Assembly: GCF_004349055.1 (NCBI RefSeq)
Contig: NZ_SMKX01000005.1
Coordinates: forward strand, 1-64,000
Source: Kribbella antibiotica
GTDB lineage: Bacteria > Actinomycetota > Actinomycetes > Propionibacteriales > Kribbellaceae
Direction: 5' to 3'
DNA length: 64,000 nucleotides
Shown here: in pieces, positions 42,455-50,812 of the stretch
Position numbering within the stretch: the first letter of the stretch is position 1
Layout: each line of letters begins with the position of its first letter
The notes under the pieces: generated by a model
The model's input: only the letters and a program-made list of their open reading frames with translations
What the model was told of the DNA's origin: nothing
Databases searched by the model: none
Translations under genes and position numbers: made by a program

Positions 42455-42714
42455 CGCAGCACCTGCTCGAAACGGTCGAGCCACTCCCAATCACCCGGCC
42501 CGTCCCGTAGGCCGGCCAACGCTGCCCCAAGGCAAGTCTCGAACGTCGGATGCCCCTGCACCCGAACACCGCTCGTGGGGGCGCCGGGACCGGACGCCGA
42601 TGCTGTCCACGGCCCCGCGCCCTCCGTGATGCGCGCCGGCTCGATCATGACGACGAGCGTCACACCCGCCGCGCCGAGCCGCTCGAACAGCTCCTCGACC
42701 TCCGCCGCGTTCAT
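42451..42714 (-). CDS. Hypothetical small protein, paralogue of the upstream gene
   Basis: An 87-residue product starting MNAAEVEELFERLGAAGVTL (ATG at 42712-42714), whose start overlaps the upstream stop as ATGA. It shares with the 42711-42983 product a pattern of an N-terminal helix, a hydrophobic strand with MIEPARITEGAGPW and a C-terminal GDWEWLDRFE; the two are probable paralogues. Function unknown; small acidic paralogue pairs of this kind are reminiscent of immunity proteins, but no toxin is visible. Confidence 0.6.
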   Translation of the reverse strand: MNAAEVEELFERLGAAGVTLVVMIEPARITEGAGPWTASASGPGAPTSGVRVQGHPTFETCLGAALAGLRDGPGDWEWLDRFEQVLR

Positions 42715-42983
42715 TCGTACAACTCCAGCCATTCCCAGTCCCCAGGCATTGTCTTCAACCGGTCGACGACAACGTCGATGCACTGCTCCAGCCGCCGCAG
42801 ATCCCAGCGCACCGTCCCCGACCCGCCCACCAGCGGCCCAGACAGCAACACTGTCCACCCCTGCCCACCTTCGGCCAGCCGCTCGTGATCGATCTTCAGC
42901 ATCATCCGCACCCCGGCCCGGCCGACATCAGCCATGAACTCGCCAAGATCGAACTTCGTCGGATCGAACTCCTCCAGGTTCAT
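42711..42983 (-). CDS. Hypothetical small protein, first gene of the cassette
   Basis: A 90-residue product from the ATG at 42981-42983 (MNLEEFDPTKFDLGEFMADVG). The longer frame upstream (to 43256) overlaps the HNH gene and is unlikely. Motifs MMLKIDHERLAEGGQGW and MPGDWEWLELYE correspond to those of the next gene. It is acidic and probably cytosolic. The three genes of the cassette overlap by 4 bp each, so they form one translational unit on the minus strand. Confidence 0.6.
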   Translation of the reverse strand: MNLEEFDPTKFDLGEFMADVGRAGVRMMLKIDHERLAEGGQGWTVLLSGPLVGGSGTVRWDLRRLEQCIDVVVDRLKTMPGDWEWLELYE

Positions 42984-43080
42984 CCCCGTCCCCGTCTCCG
43001 TCGCTGGTGCGTGTGCAGGAACGGTGGATTGTGCCAGCTGAGGGTTTCGGCGGGGGACAACCTCGGCGAGGTTGTCCCGA

Positions 43081-44841
43081 TCACGGGGCGGAACCTGGTC
43101 TGGCACTAACACCGTGCCGGTCGGCCACGGGTAACTGGCCGGCGGGCTTGGTGATTCGGCGGGTCCCGGTGGCGTCGACGTGGAAGACGAATCCGTGGGG
43201 TGTGCTCCATTCCAGGGTGGTCGGGTTGATCCAGTGCGCGTTCCAGCCGCGCGCATGGGTCTTCAGCCGATGGCTGTAGCGGCTGAGTGGGATGAGGTTG
43301 GTGGTACTGGTTTGGCCTGGTGGCCCAAGTGGGTCGTACGGCTCGAGATGGTCCAGGTCGATGCTCCCGCTGGTTTCGCGGGTGCCGAAGGGGAACAGTT
43401 CGACTGGGTGGGTGAGCTTGACGCGTTCCCGGATGCGGTCGGTGGCTTCGTAGCAGTTGACCGAGACGGCGTCATTGAGATCTATGACGGGCTTGACGAT
43501 GTAGGGGCCGTACCCGATCAACTCGCTCAGCTGCGAGGTCAGTAACGGCCCGACCCCCTCCACCCGCACAACACCATCACCAGCACGACCTGCGGCAACA
43601 GCGGCCGCGGCAGTCGCGAGCGTCTGATCGGTGAGGTGGACATAGATCACGGTCTTGCCTGGCCGCACCGCAACACCAGGGCGTGCAGGGGCATCCGAGG
43701 TCGCGTGCGATGTGAACCGGGCGTAGGCGTCCTGTTTGATCTGCATCAGCTGTCTGGTGAGCGCGAGGTGTGCAGTGGGATCCATAGGCTCAGCGTCGTC
43801 AGGAAGGCGGCAAGTGGCAGGATCGAACGGCTCCGCCGACCAATCAGGTCTGCGGTCGGGGCGGTCGAGCGGATCGGGCAGATCGCTGCTGCTCGGGTGT
43901 GGCGCGTCCCGGTCTGCTTCGTCGTCGGGGCCAGGCTCGTCATCGCTCACCGAACCGGCCCGGTCCGGAGTTGCCTCGTCGTGCTGGGGCGCGTCCGACG
44001 CTGCGGTCTCCCGAGCCGAGGGGACCGGGCTGCCCGGACCGGCATCCACAGTGGAGGAATTCGGATGGTTGTCGGCTTGAGCGAGGAGTTCTTGGGCGAA
44101 GACCGGATCGGCGATGACGCCGACCGCATCGGCGCGGCGGAGCTGGATCGGGCGCGTGTCACCGATGATCTGCTGGGCGTCGCCGAGTGCGTCGATGGCG
44201 GCATCGAACCGGGCCGCCGCGCCACACGAGGTACGGATGTAGATGGTCTTGGTGCCGTGCTCATCGGACCGGCCGACAAACACCCCACGCTCGCGAACCT
44301 TCGCCGCTGCCTCCGCCCGAGCACCTTCAGGATCGGCGTGCATCTTGGCTGCCTTCACGATCTTGCCCAAGCGGTACGGAGTGATCGTGTCGATCAAGTC
44401 TGCAACCCGGCCATCGACATACTCGGCGGCCTGCTCGGACAGGTCGATGCAGTCGCGCACGAGGCGGCACGCCTTCCAAGGAGTCGCCTCACCAGCCAAG
44501 ACCTTGGCCCAGGTCAACGGGAACCGATGCCGCAACGCCAACGCATCACCGATCATCTGGGCCCCGACCCGGTGCGAAACACCGTGCACCACCGCGTACT
44601 CGCCGATCGCGAAATCAGCGATCGGTGGACAACCCTCACCACCCAGCACCACCGCACGTTCCCGACCCTCGAAGGAACGCTGACCCGGCCGCGGAGTACA
44701 CGCATCAGGATGAAACCGATCCGCATAAACCTGCGCATGCTCGAGCACGCGAGCCTCAGCCCGGTTCACCAACGCACGCTGCTCCGCAGACGACTCCAGT
44801 AAGTCGACTGTAGGGAGCAGTGTCAGATCAGTCTCGAACAT
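43081..44841 (-). CDS. DUF222/13E12-family HNH endonuclease-like protein
   Basis: The start is the ATG at 44839-44841 (MFETDLTLLPTVDLLESS), giving 586 residues. The N-terminal half is a DUF222 domain (EQRALVNRAEARVLEHAQVYA, ARAEAAAKVRERGVFVGRSDEHG). A low-complexity acidic linker rich in Asp/Pro follows (about 285-370), then a C-terminal HNH motif: GSIDLDHLEPYDPLGPPGQT, TTNLIPLSRYSHRLKTH. Genes of this family exist in many copies in mycobacteria and are LexA-controlled there; here too the start lies in a perfect SOS box. The biochemical role is unknown. Confidence 0.88.
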   Translation of the reverse strand: MFETDLTLLPTVDLLESSAEQRALVNRAEARVLEHAQVYADRFHPDACTPRPGQRSFEGRERAVVLGGEGCPPIADFAIGEYAVVHGVSHRVGAQMIGDALALRHRFPLTWAKVLAGEATPWKACRLVRDCIDLSEQAAEYVDGRVADLIDTITPYRLGKIVKAAKMHADPEGARAEAAAKVRERGVFVGRSDEHGTKTIYIRTSCGAAARFDAAIDALGDAQQIIGDTRPIQLRRADAVGVIADPVFAQELLAQADNHPNSSTVDAGPGSPVPSARETAASDAPQHDEATPDRAGSVSDDEPGPDDEADRDAPHPSSSDLPDPLDRPDRRPDWSAEPFDPATCRLPDDAEPMDPTAHLALTRQLMQIKQDAYARFTSHATSDAPARPGVAVRPGKTVIYVHLTDQTLATAAAAVAAGRAGDGVVRVEGVGPLLTSQLSELIGYGPYIVKPVIDLNDAVSVNCYEATDRIRERVKLTHPVELFPFGTRETSGSIDLDHLEPYDPLGPPGQTSTTNLIPLSRYSHRLKTHARGWNAHWINPTTLEWSTPHGFVFHVDATGTRRITKPAGQLPVADRHGVSARPGSAP

Positions 44842-44849
44842 GTGTTCGA
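44834..44849 (-). promoter_or_regulatory. SOS (LexA) box overlapping the start of the DUF222/HNH gene
   Basis: TCGAACATGTGTTCGA is an exact match to the actinobacterial SOS consensus TCGAAC-N4-GTTCGA. The start codon CAT (44839-44841) is within the box. Mycobacterial 13E12 genes are known to be DNA-damage induced through such boxes. Confidence 0.85.
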
Positions 44850-44881
44850 TTCTAGTCCAATTATCGAGCGTGGCCAAATTA

Positions 44882-44929
44882 TCGAGTGGAGTCTCTTCCC
44901 TTATATACAAGGGAAGAGACTCCACTCGA
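44882..44929. repeat. Perfect 21-bp inverted repeat (hairpin)
   Basis: The arms at 44882-44902 and 44909-44929 are perfectly complementary over 21 bp, separated by a 6-bp AT-rich loop (ATATAC). The left arm begins TCGAGTGGAGTCTCTTCC. It lies 40 bp upstream of the DUF222/HNH start. A direct repeat AATTATCGAG (44859-44868 and 44877-44886) overlaps its left edge. It could be a terminator, a nuclease or recombination site, or the end of a former mobile element. Confidence 0.75.
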
Positions 44930-45005
44930 GCCACCTGGTACTCCAGTCGTAGTCCGTGACCTGGACAGTCACTAGCTCTGCCTGTTTCAGGACCCTCCCT
45001 CAGCG

Positions 45006-45388
45006 TCACTGTGGGAGGGATGCTCGCAGCCGGCCGATGGTCCGCAGGATCTCAGTGCGGTGCTTGGCCGCCTTCAGCCACGCCGGCAGCCGAGCCAACA
45101 TGGTCATCCCGACGTATTCGCCGCGTTCGCGGAGCCGGGCACCGACGGAACTCTCCAAGATGTCCAGGTGGCGTTCGTTGAACGCCCACAGAGTCTGGCC
45201 CCGCAGCAATCCGCCCGCAGCCACAGTGGTTGACGGAAGTAGGGATCGACCGCACAGCCCCAATACGAGGAGGCCTGCTTGGCCTCGCCGGGCCAATTCC
45301 TGACGTGGCCACACGTGCGGCAGACTAGCCGTCGACGCCACCAGGCCGAGTGAGTACTACGGGGTTCCCCATCCAGCCACGGCGCCAC
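45006..45388 (-). pseudogene. Zinc-ribbon protein gene disrupted by a frameshift
   Basis: Two frames combine into one recognisable small protein. The first, from GTG at 45386-45388, gives CRTCGHVRNWPG and DPYFRQPLWLRADCCG. The second, from about 45200 to the stop at 45006, gives LWAFNERHLDILESSVG and LPAWLKAAKHRTEILRTI. The shift falls in a GGGGCC run (about 45199-45204). The layout (CxxC, then CC, a LWAYN-like block and a helical tail) matches a family of small zinc-ribbon proteins in actinomycetes. A sequencing error in the G run is the alternative. Confidence 0.6.
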
Positions 45389-45643
45389 CTGAGCGCGGCC
45401 CTGGCCAGCCGATCACCTCCGGGACAGTCGTAGGTCTGTGGAACTTAATGTTCGCCGGCTGCAGACTTCTTTCCACCGAGTTCGGGGGTTTACGACTGCC
45501 GGAGCAGTCCGACGGCGCGCTTCACCCGGGCCCGGTCGGATTCCTCCCCGAAGCATCGAGCCAGCGACTCGACGATCAGGAGCTCAAGCTCTTCGTCTTC
45601 CACGGTCACCGCCGCGTCGAATCGTCTGCCTGCGTGGAGTGGG

Positions 45644-47212
45644 TCACTCGCGCCAGCCGGTGAGGTCTACGGTTTTGGCGGATTCGACGCGGAAGCCTAG
45701 GTGGATGGTGGTGGATTCGCCGGGCTCTAGGTCTAGCTGCCAGGTGATGATGCCAAGGTCGGTGGTTTCCGTCGGGTCGGGGGTCGCCGTGGTGGGTTTG
45801 ACGGCGATCTCGTGGTCTCGGGGGACTGGGAGTTGGTCCAGGACGGTGATGTGGGCGGCTCGGGGAGTGTGGTTCTCGATCTGCGTCGCGTATTCGACCT
45901 CGCGGCGGCGGGTTGAGCCGAGGGTTGCCTTGGTGGCGGTACGGCGGGTCAGTTTGCGGTCGACGCGGATTCGGTCGTCGAGGCCGAGGGCCAGTTCGAC
46001 CTCTTCGCCGGGGGCCCAGAGGGGGAGTGCGCTGGAGCCTACGAAGTCGGATTCGTGGAAGACGGAGGCTTTGCCGGCGGGGAAAGTGTGGGTGCCGGAG
46101 TTCACCACGGTGGCTCGGAGGTGGACGTCGGTGGAGCGGACGGGGGCGGTGATGTAGTCCAGCGACGTGTCGAGTTCGACGGAGGCGATGGTGGCGCGGT
46201 GGGCGGCACCGTCGGCCGGTACGGCGACTGGGCGGGGCGGGATGTAGGTCGCGGCGGTGAGGCCTTGCTCGACGGTTGCTGCGACCTGCCTGAAGTCGGG
46301 AGCGGGTGCGCCGGCCGCTTGCAACATCTCGCCGAAGCCGGCTTCCGTCCGGCCTCGGGCCATGGCGAAGCTGGCGGGACCACCGGGTGCGGCCGGGACC
46401 GGTGGGTGATAGCGGTCGAGGTACCACGGGTCGAGCTCAGGCACCTTCGCATTCACCGCGGGCCGCGCGGTCGACAGGGTGAGCTCGCACTCGGGCCAGT
46501 CCTCGCCGGTGTGCTGCGTGATCAGGCCGAACCAGTTCAGCGTCAACCGGTCGCCGGCCACGCGGACGTCGTACGAGCTGGTCCAGCCTGCGCCGAGGAC
46601 GACGTACGAGAGCTCGATCTCCACCTCTGCCTCAGCCTCGAGCTCCAAGGCAACGCCCACCGACCGACGGTCCGGCACCCGCTGCTGCGCGACCTCGGCG
46701 AGCCGCCGCTCGACTGCAGCAAGCCGCTCCGAAGCCTCCTGCTGCTGACGCGCAAGCTCACGCCGCTTACCCCGTACGGCGGTCAATCGCGTCGCCAGCG
46801 ATTCCGTGAACTCACCCAGATCCGTGGTCGACGACCCCGCGGCCAGCGTGCGCGCGAAGCTGCTGCCGGCGCGTTTCCCCAACTGGGTAAGGAATGCGTC
46901 GAGCTCCGCCTGCACGTCATCGGCGTCCACGAGCCCCGCCACCTCGTCCGAAGCCTCACGGCGTTGCCGCTCCAGCGTAGCCACGGCCTCGTCGGGCGCC
47001 TGCGCGTGATGCCGCATCAAGACGTCCACCCCGAGCACGGTGGCCGCGCCGCGACCGGACACTCGGACCGAGTCCTCCTGCAACCCCAGCGGTAGCGCGT
47101 CGACGTACACGGTCTGGTCGCCGGCAGGGACGACAAGACGGCCACGCCGGGTCACGCGCGCCCGGTCGGGATAGACGGCGACGGCCACGATCGGAGCAGC
47201 GAGTTCTGTCAT
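45644..47212 (-). CDS. DUF4139 (mucoidy inhibitor A-like) protein
   Basis: A 522-residue protein starting MTELAAPIVAVAVYPDRARV. The N-terminal DUF4140 strand region is followed by a coiled-coil helix (about 70-160), then DUF4139: ELSYVVLGAGWTSSYDVRV, WFGLITQHTGEDWPECELTL, and the C-terminal beta domain (PETPLGIITWQLDLEPGEST-like). No signal peptide is seen. The family is widespread but its biochemical role is not established. It is divergent from nothing close and runs towards the zinc-ribbon pseudogene. Confidence 0.85.
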   Translation of the reverse strand: MTELAAPIVAVAVYPDRARVTRRGRLVVPAGDQTVYVDALPLGLQEDSVRVSGRGAATVLGVDVLMRHHAQAPDEAVATLERQRREASDEVAGLVDADDVQAELDAFLTQLGKRAGSSFARTLAAGSSTTDLGEFTESLATRLTAVRGKRRELARQQQEASERLAAVERRLAEVAQQRVPDRRSVGVALELEAEAEVEIELSYVVLGAGWTSSYDVRVAGDRLTLNWFGLITQHTGEDWPECELTLSTARPAVNAKVPELDPWYLDRYHPPVPAAPGGPASFAMARGRTEAGFGEMLQAAGAPAPDFRQVAATVEQGLTAATYIPPRPVAVPADGAAHRATIASVELDTSLDYITAPVRSTDVHLRATVVNSGTHTFPAGKASVFHESDFVGSSALPLWAPGEEVELALGLDDRIRVDRKLTRRTATKATLGSTRRREVEYATQIENHTPRAAHITVLDQLPVPRDHEIAVKPTTATPDPTETTDLGIITWQLDLEPGESTTIHLGFRVESAKTVDLTGWRE

Positions 47213-47264
47213 GCCCAGAACAGTAGTCCGGGCCGGGGACAGAAACCCCGGCCCGGAACCACAG

Positions 47265-50200
47265 TTAGTTGACGGTGATCTTGTCGACCTCGATCGTGAG
47301 GCCCTTGACGAGTGGCGTGGAGGTCCCGGTCGTCACCGAGCCGGTGCCCTTCTGCACTCCCTTGACGTTCATCGTGTAGGTCATCGAGCCACCCGGAGCA
47401 CCCGGCGTACTCGTGATCCGGTAGTCCTCGACCGGCGCACCGGTGATCTGGCTACCAGCAGTCCCGTCGGCGTTCTCCGCACCCACAGTCAGCCCGTACG
47501 ACGGCCCTGGGTCGCCCGGCAGATTGCCCGGATCGTAGGAGTAGGCGATGTCCTCGGCACCGTTCACGCCGATCCACTGCTGGAACACCTTGAGGTTGTT
47601 GGTCCCGAACAGGTTCACTCGCCACTCCAGGACGAGCCACGTGCTCACCCCGTCAGTCAGCGTCCCGGCAAAGACACCCGCGGTTCCGGTGCCGTCGAGG
47701 TCGGTCCAGTACGGCGCCAGCACGTTGTTCGGCTTGGCCGCATTCGGCAGCGACTGTGGCGCGAACTGCACGTCATCACCCGACGTCGTTCCACCGGCAA
47801 CCGTGTATCCGTTGGAGACCACGCCGATCCGGTTGTAGGTCTGCCCGGCGAACACGTACGGCGGCACGTTGAAGTTCAGCGCTTGCTCGTCACCGATCGG
47901 CGTTGGTGCAATGCCGAACGCGTCTAGCGGCAGATAGCCGGCCACCGTCCCCGGAGCGATTCCCGGGGCATCGGGCTGCCGCGCGGCCAGCGTCGCTGTC
48001 TTCGTCGCGATCTGAGTGCCGACCTTGGTTGCACCCGTCACGCTGTTGAGCCGCAGCTGCGAACTCAGCGTGCTGAGCGCCGTTACCTCCGTCGCGGAAA
48101 GACTGTTGTTCTGCACAGTCACGGTGCAGGTCGACTGACCGGTGTTCTTGGCAATCGTGCTCGGCACACAGCTCTGATCAATCGGTACGACGCCCTCCTG
48201 CCGGAAGAACGCGACCGGCAGATGCAGGGCGCGGTTGCCGCCGACCTGCTTCAGGTTGACCTGGCCGAAGTACTGGCCATCGGGCAGGTCGGGTGCGGTG
48301 ATCACGATGGTGAGCTTCTGCGTCTTACCTGCCTTCAGTGAGAAGACCGGAGGCAGTACGGCGACGTTCGCGCCACTGACCGTCGTACCGGTGGCGGTGA
48401 AGGCGAGTGTCTGGTTGGTGACGTTCTTGACCACTCGCTCGGCGGTGATGACGCCGGGCATGGTCGGTGCGTTGACCGACGGCAGGTTGAGGTCGATCCG
48501 GTTCAGCGCGTCGGTGGCCGAGGCTGCGTAGTTCGCTGCGGTCTCGTCCAGGGTCAGACCGGGGTCGCCGGCCTTGGTGAGGTCGATGCGGCCGCCGCCG
48601 TAGTCGAACGGATCGGCTTGCGTGGTCCGGTCGGGCTTCTTGACGGTCGTCTTGCCGGTTGTCTCCAGTGCGGACTTGACCTGGCCCGGGGTCCACGACG
48701 GGTGCAGCGCGAACAGCAGTGCGGCTGCGCCGGCCACGTGGGGCGACGACATCGACGTACCGGCGATCACCTGGTACAGGTTTCCGGGCGGTCCTTCGGA
48801 CGGGGACTCGGGAGTCGGCGTCTGACCGGCGAGGATGTGCAGACCGGGCGCGGTGACGTCAGGCTTGAGGAAGTCGCCACCGGGACCGCGCGACGAGAAC
48901 GACGTCATGACATCGCCCTGCCAGGTGGTCTTCGTGCCTTGGGTCATCTTCGCAGTGCTGCCCGGATGCGCGGCGAGGAACGCGAGCAACGCATCGGCAT
49001 CGGCCTTCTCAAGCTGTGCCGCAGGCAACCAGTGGTTGTCGCTGAACACGTCGGACGGGAAGGTGGTGTTGTACATCAGCATGCCAACAGCGCCACCCTG
49101 CTTGACGTTGAAGCCCTTCATCACTCGCCCCGGTGTGAACTGGCAGGCCACGATCTTGCCTGCGAAAACCCCAGGAGGGGCCGGAGTGTTACAGGCCGCA
49201 TCGCTATAGCCACCGGTAGACCCAGCCAGTACGACGGGAGTCGGCGTACTGATACCCGCCGTCACCGAGATCCCGGAGACCGTGGCAGTCGCGCCACCGC
49301 CGGCCAGCGTGATCGTCGACCGGAAGGTCCGAGACTGGGTAGAGGCCGCGACCGTGGTCACCCACGGGCTGCGGTGATCGGTGGTGTCCGCGCCCGGACC
49401 CGAGTTACCGGCCGAGGCGGCCACGAAGACACCCGCGGCGTACGCGTCGAGGAAGGCGAGCTCGACCGGGTCGCTGTACGGATCGCTGCCACCGGAGATC
49501 GAGAAGTTGATCACGCGCACGCCATCGAGGATCGCGCGGGCGACCGCTGCCGCCGAGTCGGACGGGAAGCAACCCTCAGCACCACAAACCTTGTAGACCG
49601 AGACCGCTGCCGCCGGTGCGATTCCGCGGGCCGGGCCTCGATCGATGCCGAGCGGGTTCGCGTGCGCGACCGGACCACCGGCCGAGGTCGTCGAGGTGTG
49701 CGTGCCGTGACCGTTCGAGTCCCGCGCAGAGTCGGGGTACACGTCGCCACCGATGACCGCGTTGTAGGTGTCGAGGAACGGCTGGCCGCCGATCAGCTTG
49801 CGGTTGCAGGTATAGACATCCGTGGCCGGAGTCAGCGGGTTGTCGCCGAAGTCGCACACGCGCGGCGTCCCGTCGGCGGTCGCCGGGGGAGCGGGCAGCG
49901 TGCCAGGATCGGCGTACGACGGGTGTTCCGGCCAGGCGCCGCTGTCGAGGATGCCGACGATCACGCCCTTGCCCGCGGACGACGATCCGCCGAGCTGGTT
50001 GTAGATGGTCGGTGCGCCGATGAAGTCACCGCTTGAATCAGTCAGTAGTTTCTGCGGGTTGTCCTGCTGAACCGCGGCGACACCGGGAAGTTTGAGCAGA
50101 TCACGCGCTTGATTCGCGGGGACGCTGAGCGCGATGCCGCCGTACACGGTGCGTAGTTTCTGCCCGGCGCGAGCGCTCGGAACCCTTGTCTGCAACGCAT

Positions 50201-50606
50201 TCAGGAAGCCGTTCTCGACGTTACCGACGTGCTTGAGGTACTTGGTGGCGTTGGTGCCCTTGGGATCAAGGCGTTTGCCGGTGACCGCCGGGCTGGTGCC
50301 GGGCAGGCCTTTGAGACCGCCGCGATAGGCGGCGAGTGAGTCGTAGTCGAGCTTGACGACCACGCGGATCTGCTTGGCCGAGGTGCTGTTGAGCAAGGCG
50401 GGATCGCTCTTGGCGAGCTGGCCGCTGGGCGACTTGGCGCCGTTGACCGTGCTCGCGACCTGCAGTGGCGTCGCGGTCCATTCCCGCCCAACAGGTGGTT
50501 GGTCGGCAGCAACCGCTCCCGTCGGCGACAAAGTGGCCGCTAACAACAGACCGGCGGACAAGCCGGCCACGGTACGTCTCTTGGTGCGTAGCAGTGGTGA
50601 CCTCAT
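47265..50606 (-). CDS. Secreted subtilisin-like serine protease (S8) with PA domain
   Basis: The start is the ATG at 50604-50606, behind GGGAGG. The 1113-residue protein has a signal peptide (cleavage near AVAADQ), an inhibitor I9-type prodomain (about 75-180) and an S8 domain with catalytic Asp221 (GILDSGAWPEH), His300 (DSNGHGTHTS) and Ser618 (IAGTSMSSPHVAG). A PA insert lies at about 455-560. The long C-terminal part (about 700-1113) contains Fn3-like and other beta domains. It would be an extracellular broad-range protease, activated by removal of the prodomain. Confidence 0.92.
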   Translation of the reverse strand: MRSPLLRTKRRTVAGLSAGLLLAATLSPTGAVAADQPPVGREWTATPLQVASTVNGAKSPSGQLAKSDPALLNSTSAKQIRVVVKLDYDSLAAYRGGLKGLPGTSPAVTGKRLDPKGTNATKYLKHVGNVENGFLNALQTRVPSARAGQKLRTVYGGIALSVPANQARDLLKLPGVAAVQQDNPQKLLTDSSGDFIGAPTIYNQLGGSSSAGKGVIVGILDSGAWPEHPSYADPGTLPAPPATADGTPRVCDFGDNPLTPATDVYTCNRKLIGGQPFLDTYNAVIGGDVYPDSARDSNGHGTHTSTTSAGGPVAHANPLGIDRGPARGIAPAAAVSVYKVCGAEGCFPSDSAAAVARAILDGVRVINFSISGGSDPYSDPVELAFLDAYAAGVFVAASAGNSGPGADTTDHRSPWVTTVAASTQSRTFRSTITLAGGGATATVSGISVTAGISTPTPVVLAGSTGGYSDAACNTPAPPGVFAGKIVACQFTPGRVMKGFNVKQGGAVGMLMYNTTFPSDVFSDNHWLPAAQLEKADADALLAFLAAHPGSTAKMTQGTKTTWQGDVMTSFSSRGPGGDFLKPDVTAPGLHILAGQTPTPESPSEGPPGNLYQVIAGTSMSSPHVAGAAALLFALHPSWTPGQVKSALETTGKTTVKKPDRTTQADPFDYGGGRIDLTKAGDPGLTLDETAANYAASATDALNRIDLNLPSVNAPTMPGVITAERVVKNVTNQTLAFTATGTTVSGANVAVLPPVFSLKAGKTQKLTIVITAPDLPDGQYFGQVNLKQVGGNRALHLPVAFFRQEGVVPIDQSCVPSTIAKNTGQSTCTVTVQNNSLSATEVTALSTLSSQLRLNSVTGATKVGTQIATKTATLAARQPDAPGIAPGTVAGYLPLDAFGIAPTPIGDEQALNFNVPPYVFAGQTYNRIGVVSNGYTVAGGTTSGDDVQFAPQSLPNAAKPNNVLAPYWTDLDGTGTAGVFAGTLTDGVSTWLVLEWRVNLFGTNNLKVFQQWIGVNGAEDIAYSYDPGNLPGDPGPSYGLTVGAENADGTAGSQITGAPVEDYRITSTPGAPGGSMTYTMNVKGVQKGTGSVTTGTSTPLVKGLTIEVDKITVN

Positions 50607-50759
50607 GCGGTGGCCTCCCGTGAAGGCAGATGACGCCGTCATCGCGGGCAAGGCACAGCAAGACCCCCCAGGCCGCCGCGCCCCGAGCCCCCCTCGGAAC
50701 GGCGTACCGGCAAGCACCCCCACGGTGCCTGCCTGAGCCGAATCTAAGCCCAAACGCGC

Positions 50760-50794
50760 AGCACGGCCAGACCTCACACAGGTCTGGCCGTGCT
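50760..50794 (-). terminator. Strong hairpin terminating the chymotrypsin-like protease gene
   Basis: AGCACGGCCAGACCT (50760-50774) and AGGTCTGGCCGTGCT (50780-50794) are perfectly complementary over 15 bp with a 5-nt loop; the stem begins 18 bp after the stop of the gene ending at 50813 on the minus strand. No clear U-tract follows. Confidence 0.75.
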
Positions 50795-50812
50795 CATCCA
50801 GTAGATGCGTGG

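Noticed and set aside
45490..45609. 39-codon minus-strand frame (VTVEDEELELLIVESLARCF...) after the DUF4139 gene
   Set aside because: Codon bias is plausible and it looks like a C-terminal tail, but there is no convincing start or homology; left unannotated.
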